From the IMG/VR virus record IMGVR_UViG_3300020187_000056, positions 1-48,569 of that record: DNA of 48,569 nucleotides. One strand, written 5' to 3'. Position numbers and translations under genes: made by a program. The notes below the pieces were generated by a model, which was given only the letters and a program-made list of their open reading frames with translations, had not been told where the DNA came from and made no database searches. Positions 27,242 through 36,844 of this stretch are shown here, one piece after another. The DNA comes from a virus. Each line of letters opens with the position of its first letter. Within the stretch, counting starts at the first letter, position 1.

Positions 27242-30200
27242 TGCCTAAATATAAATTAAATAACGGAGAAGTAGTTGATACATCTAACTTTTCAGAAGAG
27301 GAAGAAAACAATTGGCTTTTTGATAATACGGATAACATAGATTTAAACTATGATTTTCAAAACGGGGCTGTGGGGACCGATGCGTCTGCAACTCCAGTAA
27401 ACAATCCGGCATCAAATGGGGATTCAATCTCGGAAGATGGTTTATCGGGTGGAGTAGATCGTAGTGAATATTTACTTACACTAGATGATATAAGGGGATC
27501 ATCGGAAAGCGATATTGCAATAGCCCTTGGTGAAAAGCTTGCGGATGTGGGCTTAGCGGTTGAAGAGTCTGCAACTTATCAAGATTTAACAGCTATTAGA
27601 ATAAAAAAAGCCATACGCGGCGATACTTTAAAAGATAGGCTTGCGGAAGGTTACGAAGAAAGTGGTTTTTGGGGCGATTTGCTAGCCGGAGGACTTACAC
27701 TTACTCAATTTACCGGGGATGACCCAGGCACTTTTGCAGTAGGAGAAGATTTAACTGATGAGGAGCTGCAAGCTAACTTAGACAAATTTAATAAGTTTAT
27801 TCTTGAAAATGCAGACTATGATTTTGTAGACAAAGCTAGGGAAAGAAGCAATGACACCTATGTTAACGAGTACGCACCAGCTGTTAAGGCTACAGATTTA
27901 TCTAAAGAGGAACAAAAATCTCAGTACATAGAAGAACTTGTAGACAAGTTTGAAGAAATAAAAGTTTTAGAAGACGAATGGTCTCCAGATACAGGCAGAA
28001 TTGGTAAAGCTGCTACAATAGATGATTTTGAAAGCGAAAAAGAATTTGAAGATTACAAACGCTGGGAAAAAGAAGAGCCTATATCTGAAATAGACAATAA
28101 AACTCTTGAAGCCTGGGATTACGAAAGAAGAGAAAAGGAGGTGCTTAAGAACTCAGGACAGTTTATGAGTAATCTTGAACCAGAACAAAGAGCAGATATA
28201 CTTGCTTTAGCTATTGACGACAGAAAAGCCGTGGCTCGGTTTAGCACTAATATAAAAAAATTTGAACAAGACCAGGTAAAATTTGAAGAAGCGTATAGCA
28301 ATTATAAAAGCGATCCATCAAATAGCAACTTTCTTGCAGCACAGGACTTAAATTTAAAATTACTAGAAGATCAATCTAGGCTACAAAAAGCTCAAACTAA
28401 AGCAACAGCTAGTGGCCTGTTAAAAAGAGCTGATGCAGTACCATTAGCTATAGCGGACGCTCAAAAAAATTACAACAGGCTTAGGCAGTTTAACCTAGGT
28501 TTTAGAACAACGGGTCAAACAGTAGGCTTTAGTGCTTTAACCTTAGGGACTTACTTATCTCAAGGATTTGGAGGCCCAGGTAAAATGTCTTTAAACGAAG
28601 TAAACACCTTGCTTGACGAGGGAATAGGTGCTACCTCTCTATCTGAAGACTTAGCTAAAGAAACAGCTAGAAACCAGTACGCTATTGAAGTTGACGACAT
28701 ACGCAACTTAACTGATGTAGGCGCATGGACAATGAACTCTTCTATAAATTTAGCTCCCTCATTAGCTATGGCTAGTACAGGGGCATTTGCTTTGCCTTTA
28801 TTTTTCCTTACAGGTTCAGGAGGAGTGCTCGAGAAAAGGGCTATGGACCAAAAGCAAGCTGCTAGCAGAATACTTTTAAATAATGAATGGCTAGCGTCTA
28901 ATCCGAATGCTGATCCCTTAGAAATAGCGACAAGGCAAGCTCAACTGGATGAGGACACAAGGGTTATTGGCATAGAAGATTGGAGAGTATTAAGTACAGC
29001 CGGTTTGTCTGGGGCAGCAGAAGTAGTATTTGAAAAAATAGGTACTATTGCGATGTTAAAAAGCCTAAAGAACGGAATTGGGCAAGTGCCTATTGAAAAC
29101 ATGAGACAAGGTTTTTCTTTCGCAGCAAAAGGTATTACTAAAGGTATGCTACAAGAAGGTGGTTCTGAATTTGCTACAACGTTAGTTCAAAACTGGGGGG
29201 ATATATTTATATTAGATGGGGATAAAAACCTATTTGGCGACGTAGAAAACTGGAAAAAAGTGACTAAAGGTTCTTTAGAATCGTTTGCACAAGGAGCATT
29301 AATGGGAGGCGGTATGTCTTCTATAAACGGGGCCAAAGCAGTACAGGCTGGGGTATTAGCTGAAATAGCTACAAAAGAACAAAATGCAGCAATGCAAGAG
29401 TTAGTAGACAAGCTATCTGCTATCGTTGGTGTAGAGTTACTTAATATTAATAATTTATCTGATTTAAACTTAAACTTTTCCCCGGATGTGCAGGCTCAAA
29501 TAGATAAGCTTTTACAAGAAGGCGTAGACATTGAAGCAGACATAATAGAAAGTTTAAAGAGTGGCTTTTCCGCTGCCGACTTAATTGAAATAGGTGAAAT
29601 AAACAGAAAAAAAAGAGCTATAAGTAAAAAGCTATTATATGCTTCTAGTCAAGGATTAAATGCTTCTCAGCTAGCCGCATACAAAAATCAATTACAAAAA
29701 GATTTTGAAGCATTAGACAAACAAAGAGAAACAATGCTTTCCGGATCCGCTGGAAAACTAAACAGAATTTCTAACAAGTTTAACTTTGAAGCTACTGGGG
29801 GATATGCGATGTACTCAGCAGCAATGCTTAATGAAAGTGTATTTAATATAAACCAAAATTACTTAAATCAAAACAAAAAACAAAAACAAATTGCATTTGA
29901 CAAGGCAAGAGCTAAGCTAAAAGCAGAAGGCAAGCCTTTTACTGAAGCTGACGTTAAAAAGAAAGCTAAAGACGATTACATATACGATGCTTACTATAAG
30001 AAAATAGAGCAAGGAGAAAAAACCGCAGCGGCACTCGCAGAATCACTAGGGTTAGACGTTAAAATAATATCAACAAACTCTACTGAAGAAACTCTACAAA
30101 AAGCCCTAGAGGCCAACCCTAATATGTCTGCCGAAAATATAGCTGCAATTAAGGCGGGTCAAGTAGAGGGAATGCGTATACCGGGAGAAAACGGAGGGCC

Positions 30201-33200
30201 CGATACAATAATAGTAGACAGAAATCAAGCGGCTATTAATAAAAGACCAGGGGTATTCGCTCATGAGGTGTTGCATTCTTATGTAGCTAAAAAGTTTGGA
30301 TCTGCTAATTTTGTACAAACAGAAAAAGGAGTGCAGGCTTCTATAAATAAAGCAGGTGAGGATTTACTAAGCTTTCTTGAAAAAAATGATAAAGACTTAT
30401 TCGCTAAAGTAAAGTTTAGAATTGACTCAAGTTATACAAATAAAAACGAAAACGGAGAATTAATTAAAAACGAAGACTATTACGAAGAGGTGCTTAACGC
30501 TATGTCTGATGTGTTAGCCGACGGTCAAAAGCTTAATACCGGTACTTTAAGTAAAATAAAATCTTTTGCCAACTCTCTTCTAGAAGGTATTGGACAAGGT
30601 CCATTTTTCAAAGAAGATCAAGGAAAAGACGCGTTTATATTTGTAAGAGATTATAACAAGTCTGCCCATTACGGTAAAAAATACAACAAGAAAAAAGCGG
30701 GTGTAGCTGATGACAATAAGCGAGCTAGACGAAGCACAGGGGGTAATACTGGGTTTTCTAAATCAAAAAAGCTTACTGAAGCCGAAGAGGATAGAATGGA
30801 AGCTATTGACGAGGAGATTGGTGAAATAAGCGATGATTTAATGCAGGGCTTTATAGATCAGGATACTCACGATAAAAAAATAGCAAAGCTCGAGGAGGAA
30901 TACGAGAACATCGAAAATCCACCTAAAGTAGAGGTTAAAGCAAAGCCTAAGGCAAAACCTAAAGCTAAAAAAGAATCCGATATTGATGCGCCTCAAGCAT
31001 CTAAAAAAGACGAGCAAAGCTTAAGCGATGTTACCGCAAAATCTAAAAAGAAGCTTGACGCTATAGGTAATAACCCAGATGGATTTAACCCAAATGATGG
31101 CGCTATATATGAAGTACTAGCAGGAATGATTCGCTCTAAAGTAAAAGCGTTTAAAACAGCGGGTAATAATATAGTTAATCTTACAAATCTTCCAGGATTT
31201 GAAATGGATAATATGGTTAGTGAAACATTGACTAGTCTTATACCTTATATAAAGAAATTCGATCCAGCTAAAAATGACTCTTTATTTGGATATGTAATGG
31301 CTCAGCTAGGTAATAGAATGAGAGGTGCGTTAAAGACTGGTAGAGTGACTGAAAACGCTTTTACGGAAGACGTAACCACAGCTAAAGGTATTGCCGCAGA
31401 AGAAAGTTCAAACGAAGTAAAAGAAAGACCTAAGTTTAAAAAATTCACAGAAGCCAATGTAGTGCCTTCAGAGGTTATTGATGCAATACGCACTAAGCTA
31501 AAGTCTACATTACGTACATTAAAAACTCGTATGGATGTAGCTATATCCAATAATAGAACTGTAACTCCGCTTATAGCTGAAATACAATATGAAATGGGTA
31601 AGCAAGCCGACATAGACCTTAAAAAAGCTATGGGCGGTAAAAAAGATTTAAAGCTTAGAAAATTTTTATTAAAAAGCAAAAAAGCGATATTAGAAAATCT
31701 TACTACCACATTTCTGATGGGTAAAGATGGCAAGGGTGGTTTTCCTCAGGCTATACAGAAGAAAATAGATGGCAAATTTGTATCATATCCAGGTTGGGTT
31801 GGTAAAAAAATAGATAGAGAAACTACAAGTACAGATAATGCTGGTAGAACTTCTGGGGCAGAAATTGTTAGAAGAGTGCCAAATGTAAATAGGGTTGTTA
31901 CGGATCAAGAGTTTTTGTCTCAAATACTAGATGAAACAGGTAACCCAATAAGAGGTAGAAAAGAAGCGCTAGCAAAAGCAATGGCTGAAGAAATTTCATT
32001 TGAAATATTCTCTGCTGATTTAGCGAATCCTGCCAGTGAAATAAGTGAGGCCTTTGAAAACAATCAAGAAAGACAAGGTGCTGTATTGGCTGAGAATTTT
32101 GTTCAAGAACTAGAAAGAGACATGGACCGGGGTAATATTAAACTTAGTATTACGAAGGAGAGACAAAAGGAGCTAAACGAGATGTGGGCTAAAACATGGC
32201 AAACAACCTCTGAAAGTAACAGGCTAAAGGCTGTGGAAAAGCTAAAAAAGAAGCTAAGGAAAAAAGAAGAAAAAGACTATATTGAGACGGTAGACAATAT
32301 GCTTACCGAAGAAATAAATGAAATATTAGAATTAAACTGGCAACAAAAAGAACAAAGACTAGTTGATATTACCAACAAGCTTCAAAGCGTGGTTCCTGGT
32401 TTAACAATAAAACAAAAAACAACCCAAAAGAACCCTAATAAAGCAGATTTAGTTTTTAGTTTGTATGGAAAACAATACGCATGGGAAGCAAAAGGCTCAA
32501 GAAACGCTATTTTAGCCACATTTTATATGGGGGCATGGTGGAAAGGCGACTTTAAGATAAAAAGAAAAAACGTCACAAAAACTACAAAAGACTTAATAGA
32601 AGCAGCTGATCAAGGTAATGCTGAAATGCAGAATTTAGTAGATATTCTAGAGGATATGTACGATACTGGCTCCTACATTAACGAGCAGGGTATGCGAAAG
32701 AGATTATACGGCAAAGATCTTATAACAAAAAACAAAGACGGCAATTTTAAAATGCCTGTTTGGTTTTACGATCGTTACGTAAAGGGAGTATATAGCATGG
32801 GTAAAGTAAATGGCGGCGCAATTAGAAAGTTTAAAATAAAAGGAGGACTGGCCGCTGTTGTAAAAGTATACAATGGCAAAGGGCCAATACCCGTACGCTA
32901 TATTACACTAGCTGATGTAGGGGATTTAAGCATGGGAGCATTAGATCCATTGAATCTAAACCTGCCTAAATTAAAAGGAGATGTAGATGTCACTGTTAGA
33001 TTCCAGCCTACTTTTTCGGGAGAAAAAGGCAGTAGAAAAGTTACTTTAGCGAGAGTTGCTAGTTTCAAAATGACTGCGGAAACCGCTAACACGCTATCTA
33101 AAAAGGCTAAGACTAATTTATTTAGAGAAAATTCTGCAAAAGAAACTTTTACCAAAGCAGGAAACCCGCAATTGTCTATAACGAAGCAAGCCGCTATAAA

Positions 33201-35997
33201 TAACGCTGCAAGCATTAAATACTCTCAAACACCTAAAGGTATTAGCGTATTCGACTTTGACGACACGCTGGCTCGCACAAAAAGTAATGTGCTATACGTT
33301 ACTGCTGATGGTAAAAAAGGTAAGCTTAACGCAGCTCAATTTGCCGCTAGATCGGAAACAATGTTAGCGCAGGGAGTAGAGTTTGATTTCAGCGAGTTTA
33401 GTAAAGTAATGAAAGGCGAGTTAGGCCCGTTGTTTAGCGAAGCACAAAAGAAAGAAGGTAAGTATACTAACAAAGATATATTTGTTTTAACAGCAAGACC
33501 AGCAAATTCGGCTAAAGCGATACATGAATTTCTGAAGTCAGAAGGGCTAAACATACCTATAGGAAATATAACAGGATTAGGTAATGGTGCCCCGCAGGCC
33601 AAGGCTGACTGGATGGTTAGTAAGATAGCAGAGGGCTACAATGATTTTTACTTTGCGGATGATCACATAGGCAACGTTAAAGCTGTGGGTAAAGCTCTAA
33701 AGAGCGAAGGTGTTACAGGTCAAACAGAATTGTCCATAGTAGATTTTAAAAATCAACCTAAGGCTGTAAGAGATATACTTAACACGTTTGATGTTAAAGG
33801 ACCAACACAGAGATCTAGGGTTAAGTTTAGTAGAACATCGAATAAGACTATTAACGACATGCTCGAAAGAGCTTCAGGTATTCCTTCTAGAAAAAGATTA
33901 ACACGAATAGAGGGAGCTGAGCTAGGTAAAAAGAAAGGCAGGTTCAAAATATGGATGCCTTCTAGCCTTGAAGATTTTAGAGGTCTTACGGAATATACAT
34001 TCGCAGGCAAAGGAAGACAGGGCGACATTGATCAAAAGTTCTTCCGAGATGCTTTGGTTACACCGTATTGGAGGGGTATAAATGAAATGGATCAAGTTAA
34101 GCAATCACTTAAGAACGGATTCGCAGCACTTAATAAGCAATTCAAGCCTGTGCTTAAAAAGCTAGGTAAGAAAATACCAGGCATGGAATACACACACGAT
34201 CAAGCAATACGTGTTTACCTTTGGAATAAAGCAGGATACGAAATACCTGGACTTACTAAAAAGCTAGAAAGAACATTAGTTGCCGCGGTGCAAGCTGATG
34301 CTGATCTACTAGCTTATGCTAATGGAGCATTAAGACTGTCTCAAAGAAAACAGTGGTCTAAGCCTTCTGATTATTGGAATGTACAAACCATATTATCTGA
34401 CATTAATAATTTCACAGAAAAAGCAGGTAGAAAAGAATACCTTAAGGAGTTTATTGACAATGCCGATTTAATTTTTAGCGAGAAAAACCTAAACAAAATA
34501 GAAGCTATATACGGAAAAGCTCATAGAGAAGCCATTGAGGATATATTGTATCGAATGAAAAACGGTACAAACAGAGCGGCGGGCATGAAAAAGAACGAGC
34601 AAACATGGAACAATTGGTTAAACAATTCTATTGGTGCTATTATGTTCTTTAACAGAAGATCCGCACTATTGCAATTGCTATCTACGGTAAACTTTGTAAA
34701 CTGGAGTGATAACAATCCAATGAAAGCAGCAGCGGCATTTGCAAATCAAAAACAATACTGGGCTGATTTCGCTATGATATTTAACTCAGCTTCATTAAAG
34801 CAAAGAAGATCAGGATTAAAGACGGATGTTAATGCAGCGGAACTTGCTAGTGCGGTTACAGGCGCAACGGATAAAGCATCTGCAGCATTGAATTATTTAC
34901 TTAAAATAGGATTTACCCCTACGCAAATAGTGGATAGTTTTGCTATCTCAGCAGGGGGTGCTACTCTTTATAGAAACAGATTGAATACTTATTTAAAAGA
35001 AAAAGACGCAAAAGGAAATCCTAAGTATACACAAAAGGAAGCCGAGAAGCAAGCGTTTTATGACTTTAGTGTTATTTCTCGTGAGACACAACAATCGGGT
35101 GATCCAGCTTTAATATCCTCGGATCAATCTAGTTCGCTTGGTAGGGTTGTTTTAAATTTTATGAATACACCTATACAATTGAACAGATCAATTAAAAAGG
35201 CTGCTCAAAATATATACTATAGGAGAAAAGAACCAGGTATGACTCAAATGCAAAGTGACTTTTCTAATTTTAGTAAAATAATATATTACGGAACCATTCA
35301 AAACGCTATTTTCTCAACACTACAAGCTGCAATGTTCGCGCTTATACCTGGATTCAATGACGACGATGAGGAGCTAGATGACCTAACTAAGCAGGAAAAA
35401 ATAGACAAGAAAACATTTGCGGTTATAAATTCAATGATAGACACTACTCTTAAAGGAGGCTTTGGTTTACCTGGAGCTGTAGTATCTATTTTAAAGAACG
35501 CTATAATAGAATACAAGAAGCAGGAAGACAGAGGATTCTTAGCAGATGATTCTAAAACACTTATAGCTTTACTTAATATATCGCCAGCAGTGGGATCAAA
35601 AGGAAGAAAGATAGTTAACTTTATTAAAACAGAAAGGTTTGATAAAGAAGTTATAAATGAAAGAGGCTGGGATGTAACCATAGACGGTAAATTTAATTTA
35701 AGTCCTAGGTGGTCTTCAGCAGGTAACCTTATTGAAGGAACACTTAATATACCGATGGCTAGGGTAGTTGATGAACTTAATTCCATAACGGAAGCATTAG
35801 ATTCTAGAAATACAGCGTATCAAAGAATAGCTTTAGCATTAGGCTGGAAGACTTGGAATGTAGGTGCTAAAAACGAAGAAAACGATTTAATAGAGGTTGT
35901 TGCTAAGTACAGAAATAAGCTAAATAAAAAAGCAGAAACCAAAGCAAAAAAAGCAGCTGAAAAATTAAAGAAAAGAAGAGCTAACATACAATACTAA
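27241..35997 (+). CDS. Giant multidomain virion protein (zincin, sigma2-like, PD-(D/E)XK-like, HAD)
   Basis: A 2918-aa protein, the largest here, probably ejected with DNA. Modules, in order: helical N-terminus with a hydrophobic segment near 501-524; zincin motif FAHEVLHSY with H1008 and H1012; Lys/Glu linker 1175-1265; sigma-region-2-like segment around 1325-1365 (YIKKFDP, then LFGYVMAQLGNRMRGAL); PD-(D/E)XK-like D1736 with E1749/K1751 (YAWEAKG); HAD phosphohydrolase with FDFDDTLA (D2005, D2007), LTARP and FADDHIGN; a long helical C-terminal region with a hydrophobic stretch near 2688-2705. A short (K)LS or KYS/KFS motif recurs near module borders. Polyvalent phage proteins injected at infection are a known class, and this fits. 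Individual activities are motif-based. Confidence 0.8.
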   Translation: MPKYKLNNGEVVDTSNFSEEEENNWLFDNTDNIDLNYDFQNGAVGTDASATPVNNPASNGDSISEDGLSGGVDRSEYLLTLDDIRGSSESDIAIALGEKLADVGLAVEESATYQDLTAIRIKKAIRGDTLKDRLAEGYEESGFWGDLLAGGLTLTQFTGDDPGTFAVGEDLTDEELQANLDKFNKFILENADYDFVDKARERSNDTYVNEYAPAVKATDLSKEEQKSQYIEELVDKFEEIKVLEDEWSPDTGRIGKAATIDDFESEKEFEDYKRWEKEEPISEIDNKTLEAWDYERREKEVLKNSGQFMSNLEPEQRADILALAIDDRKAVARFSTNIKKFEQDQVKFEEAYSNYKSDPSNSNFLAAQDLNLKLLEDQSRLQKAQTKATASGLLKRADAVPLAIADAQKNYNRLRQFNLGFRTTGQTVGFSALTLGTYLSQGFGGPGKMSLNEVNTLLDEGIGATSLSEDLAKETARNQYAIEVDDIRNLTDVGAWTMNSSINLAPSLAMASTGAFALPLFFLTGSGGVLEKRAMDQKQAASRILLNNEWLASNPNADPLEIATRQAQLDEDTRVIGIEDWRVLSTAGLSGAAEVVFEKIGTIAMLKSLKNGIGQVPIENMRQGFSFAAKGITKGMLQEGGSEFATTLVQNWGDIFILDGDKNLFGDVENWKKVTKGSLESFAQGALMGGGMSSINGAKAVQAGVLAEIATKEQNAAMQELVDKLSAIVGVELLNINNLSDLNLNFSPDVQAQIDKLLQEGVDIEADIIESLKSGFSAADLIEIGEINRKKRAISKKLLYASSQGLNASQLAAYKNQLQKDFEALDKQRETMLSGSAGKLNRISNKFNFEATGGYAMYSAAMLNESVFNINQNYLNQNKKQKQIAFDKARAKLKAEGKPFTEADVKKKAKDDYIYDAYYKKIEQGEKTAAALAESLGLDVKIISTNSTEETLQKALEANPNMSAENIAAIKAGQVEGMRIPGENGGPDTIIVDRNQAAINKRPGVFAHEVLHSYVAKKFGSANFVQTEKGVQASINKAGEDLLSFLEKNDKDLFAKVKFRIDSSYTNKNENGELIKNEDYYEEVLNAMSDVLADGQKLNTGTLSKIKSFANSLLEGIGQGPFFKEDQGKDAFIFVRDYNKSAHYGKKYNKKKAGVADDNKRARRSTGGNTGFSKSKKLTEAEEDRMEAIDEEIGEISDDLMQGFIDQDTHDKKIAKLEEEYENIENPPKVEVKAKPKAKPKAKKESDIDAPQASKKDEQSLSDVTAKSKKKLDAIGNNPDGFNPNDGAIYEVLAGMIRSKVKAFKTAGNNIVNLTNLPGFEMDNMVSETLTSLIPYIKKFDPAKNDSLFGYVMAQLGNRMRGALKTGRVTENAFTEDVTTAKGIAAEESSNEVKERPKFKKFTEANVVPSEVIDAIRTKLKSTLRTLKTRMDVAISNNRTVTPLIAEIQYEMGKQADIDLKKAMGGKKDLKLRKFLLKSKKAILENLTTTFLMGKDGKGGFPQAIQKKIDGKFVSYPGWVGKKIDRETTSTDNAGRTSGAEIVRRVPNVNRVVTDQEFLSQILDETGNPIRGRKEALAKAMAEEISFEIFSADLANPASEISEAFENNQERQGAVLAENFVQELERDMDRGNIKLSITKERQKELNEMWAKTWQTTSESNRLKAVEKLKKKLRKKEEKDYIETVDNMLTEEINEILELNWQQKEQRLVDITNKLQSVVPGLTIKQKTTQKNPNKADLVFSLYGKQYAWEAKGSRNAILATFYMGAWWKGDFKIKRKNVTKTTKDLIEAADQGNAEMQNLVDILEDMYDTGSYINEQGMRKRLYGKDLITKNKDGNFKMPVWFYDRYVKGVYSMGKVNGGAIRKFKIKGGLAAVVKVYNGKGPIPVRYITLADVGDLSMGALDPLNLNLPKLKGDVDVTVRFQPTFSGEKGSRKVTLARVASFKMTAETANTLSKKAKTNLFRENSAKETFTKAGNPQLSITKQAAINNAASIKYSQTPKGISVFDFDDTLARTKSNVLYVTADGKKGKLNAAQFAARSETMLAQGVEFDFSEFSKVMKGELGPLFSEAQKKEGKYTNKDIFVLTARPANSAKAIHEFLKSEGLNIPIGNITGLGNGAPQAKADWMVSKIAEGYNDFYFADDHIGNVKAVGKALKSEGVTGQTELSIVDFKNQPKAVRDILNTFDVKGPTQRSRVKFSRTSNKTINDMLERASGIPSRKRLTRIEGAELGKKKGRFKIWMPSSLEDFRGLTEYTFAGKGRQGDIDQKFFRDALVTPYWRGINEMDQVKQSLKNGFAALNKQFKPVLKKLGKKIPGMEYTHDQAIRVYLWNKAGYEIPGLTKKLERTLVAAVQADADLLAYANGALRLSQRKQWSKPSDYWNVQTILSDINNFTEKAGRKEYLKEFIDNADLIFSEKNLNKIEAIYGKAHREAIEDILYRMKNGTNRAAGMKKNEQTWNNWLNNSIGAIMFFNRRSALLQLLSTVNFVNWSDNNPMKAAAAFANQKQYWADFAMIFNSASLKQRRSGLKTDVNAAELASAVTGATDKASAALNYLLKIGFTPTQIVDSFAISAGGATLYRNRLNTYLKEKDAKGNPKYTQKEAEKQAFYDFSVISRETQQSGDPALISSDQSSSLGRVVLNFMNTPIQLNRSIKKAAQNIYYRRKEPGMTQMQSDFSNFSKIIYYGTIQNAIFSTLQAAMFALIPGFNDDDEELDDLTKQEKIDKKTFAVINSMIDTTLKGGFGLPGAVVSILKNAIIEYKKQEDRGFLADDSKTLIALLNISPAVGSKGRKIVNFIKTERFDKEVINERGWDVTIDGKFNLSPRWSSAGNLIEGTLNIPMARVVDELNSITEALDSRNTAYQRIALALGWKTWNVGAKNEENDLIEVVAKYRNKLNKKAETKAKKAAEKLKKRRANIQY

Positions 35998-36006
35998 AAA
36001 ATAACT

Positions 36007-36285
36007 ATGAACTTACCAATAACAACAAGAGTAGCTAAAGCTAGAGGCTGTGGTTCATCACCCGCTAAACAATTAAAAAGATCTACAAAAGTCGCTTTAA
36101 AAGCCGCTAAAACCGCCATCAAAGGCCGGAAAGCTGTTGACGAAGGTAAAGATAAAAAAGCCACTCGCTTACTGAAACGAGCTGCTAGACAAGAAAATCG
36201 TTCTATAAATATAGAGGAAAGAGAAGATGACTACGATTTAAAAAGAAGAGGTTTTAATAACATGTCCCGCGACGGAATCGCATAA
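36007..36285 (+). CDS. Small basic PITxRV/SPAK protein
   Basis: A 92-aa Lys/Arg/Ala-rich protein. The N-terminus LPITTRVAKARG (residues 3-14) matches the PITxRV start seen at 6271 and 36845, followed by SPAK at 18-21. The middle is a basic helix (STKVALKAAKTAIKGRKAV). It starts 9 bases after the giant gene. A DNA-binding or virion-packaged role is inferred from composition. Confidence 0.65.
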   Translation: MNLPITTRVAKARGCGSSPAKQLKRSTKVALKAAKTAIKGRKAVDEGKDKKATRLLKRAARQENRSINIEEREDDYDLKRRGFNNMSRDGIA

Positions 36286-36295
36286 AAATAAAAGC

Positions 36296-36469
36296 ATGAG
36301 CATAAACGAAATAAAACTATACCTAATAAATGGTGGCACGTTAGGAGTAACTACTTTTACAGGTATAGAAGATTGGCTGAAGATACTACTACTACTTATA
36401 ACTATAGGTTATACATTGACGAAGTGGGCATCTTTGAATAAGAAAAACGGTAAAGATGAAACTAACTAA
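36296..36469 (+). CDS. Putative holin (single membrane segment)
   Basis: A 57-aa ORF. Residues 27-45 form one hydrophobic helix (DWLKILLLLITIGYTLTKW) flanked by Asp and a Lys-rich tail. The start is 10 bases after the preceding stop, and the end overlaps the M15 peptidase start by 14 bases. A small membrane protein directly before the endolysin is the usual lysis cassette order. An anchor for another function cannot be excluded. Confidence 0.7.
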   Translation: MSINEIKLYLINGGTLGVTTFTGIEDWLKILLLLITIGYTLTKWASLNKKNGKDETN

Positions 36470-36839
36470 GAACTTTAGTTTAGATGAATTCCAATGCAAA
36501 TGTGGGTGTGATATGCCTCGCAGTGTGATGGAAAATATATTTAAGCTGTCTGATCAGCTACAAATATTAAGAGATATTTATGGTGCTATCAATGTTAACA
36601 GCGCATACAGATGTGAAAGTCATAATAGTAGCATCGGTAGCAAGTCCACAAGTCAGCATGTATTAGGTAAGGCCGCTGATATTACTGTAGAAGGCATGAC
36701 TCCTGATGAGGTAGCCACATTGATCGAAAGATTAATGGCAGAGGAAGTGCTAAACTCCGGTGGGGTAGGAAGATACAATACATTTACACATATAGACTTG
36801 CGCGGTAGAAATGCGCGATGGGATAACACAACTAAATAA
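36456..36839 (+). CDS. Endolysin, M15 family peptidase
   Basis: A 127-aa protein of the Peptidase_M15_3 / D-Ala-D-Ala carboxypeptidase-like family. Motifs: NSAYRCESHN (49-57); SQHVLGKAADI with zinc ligands H68 and D75; FTHIDLR with H112 and D114. It cleaves a peptide bond in peptidoglycan stem peptides. It has no signal peptide, so it needs the adjacent holin candidate. The start is TAA-overlapping within the upstream gene. A Cys-rich N-terminus (CKCGC) is shared by many phage M15 enzymes. High confidence. Confidence 0.92.
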   Translation: MKLTKNFSLDEFQCKCGCDMPRSVMENIFKLSDQLQILRDIYGAINVNSAYRCESHNSSIGSKSTSQHVLGKAADITVEGMTPDEVATLIERLMAEEVLNSGGVGRYNTFTHIDLRGRNARWDNTTK

Positions 36840-36844
36840 AAATT

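Noticed and set aside
35298-35786. 162-aa minus-strand ORF opposite the giant gene
   Set aside because: Low-complexity antisense reading of a long coding region, with no operon context.
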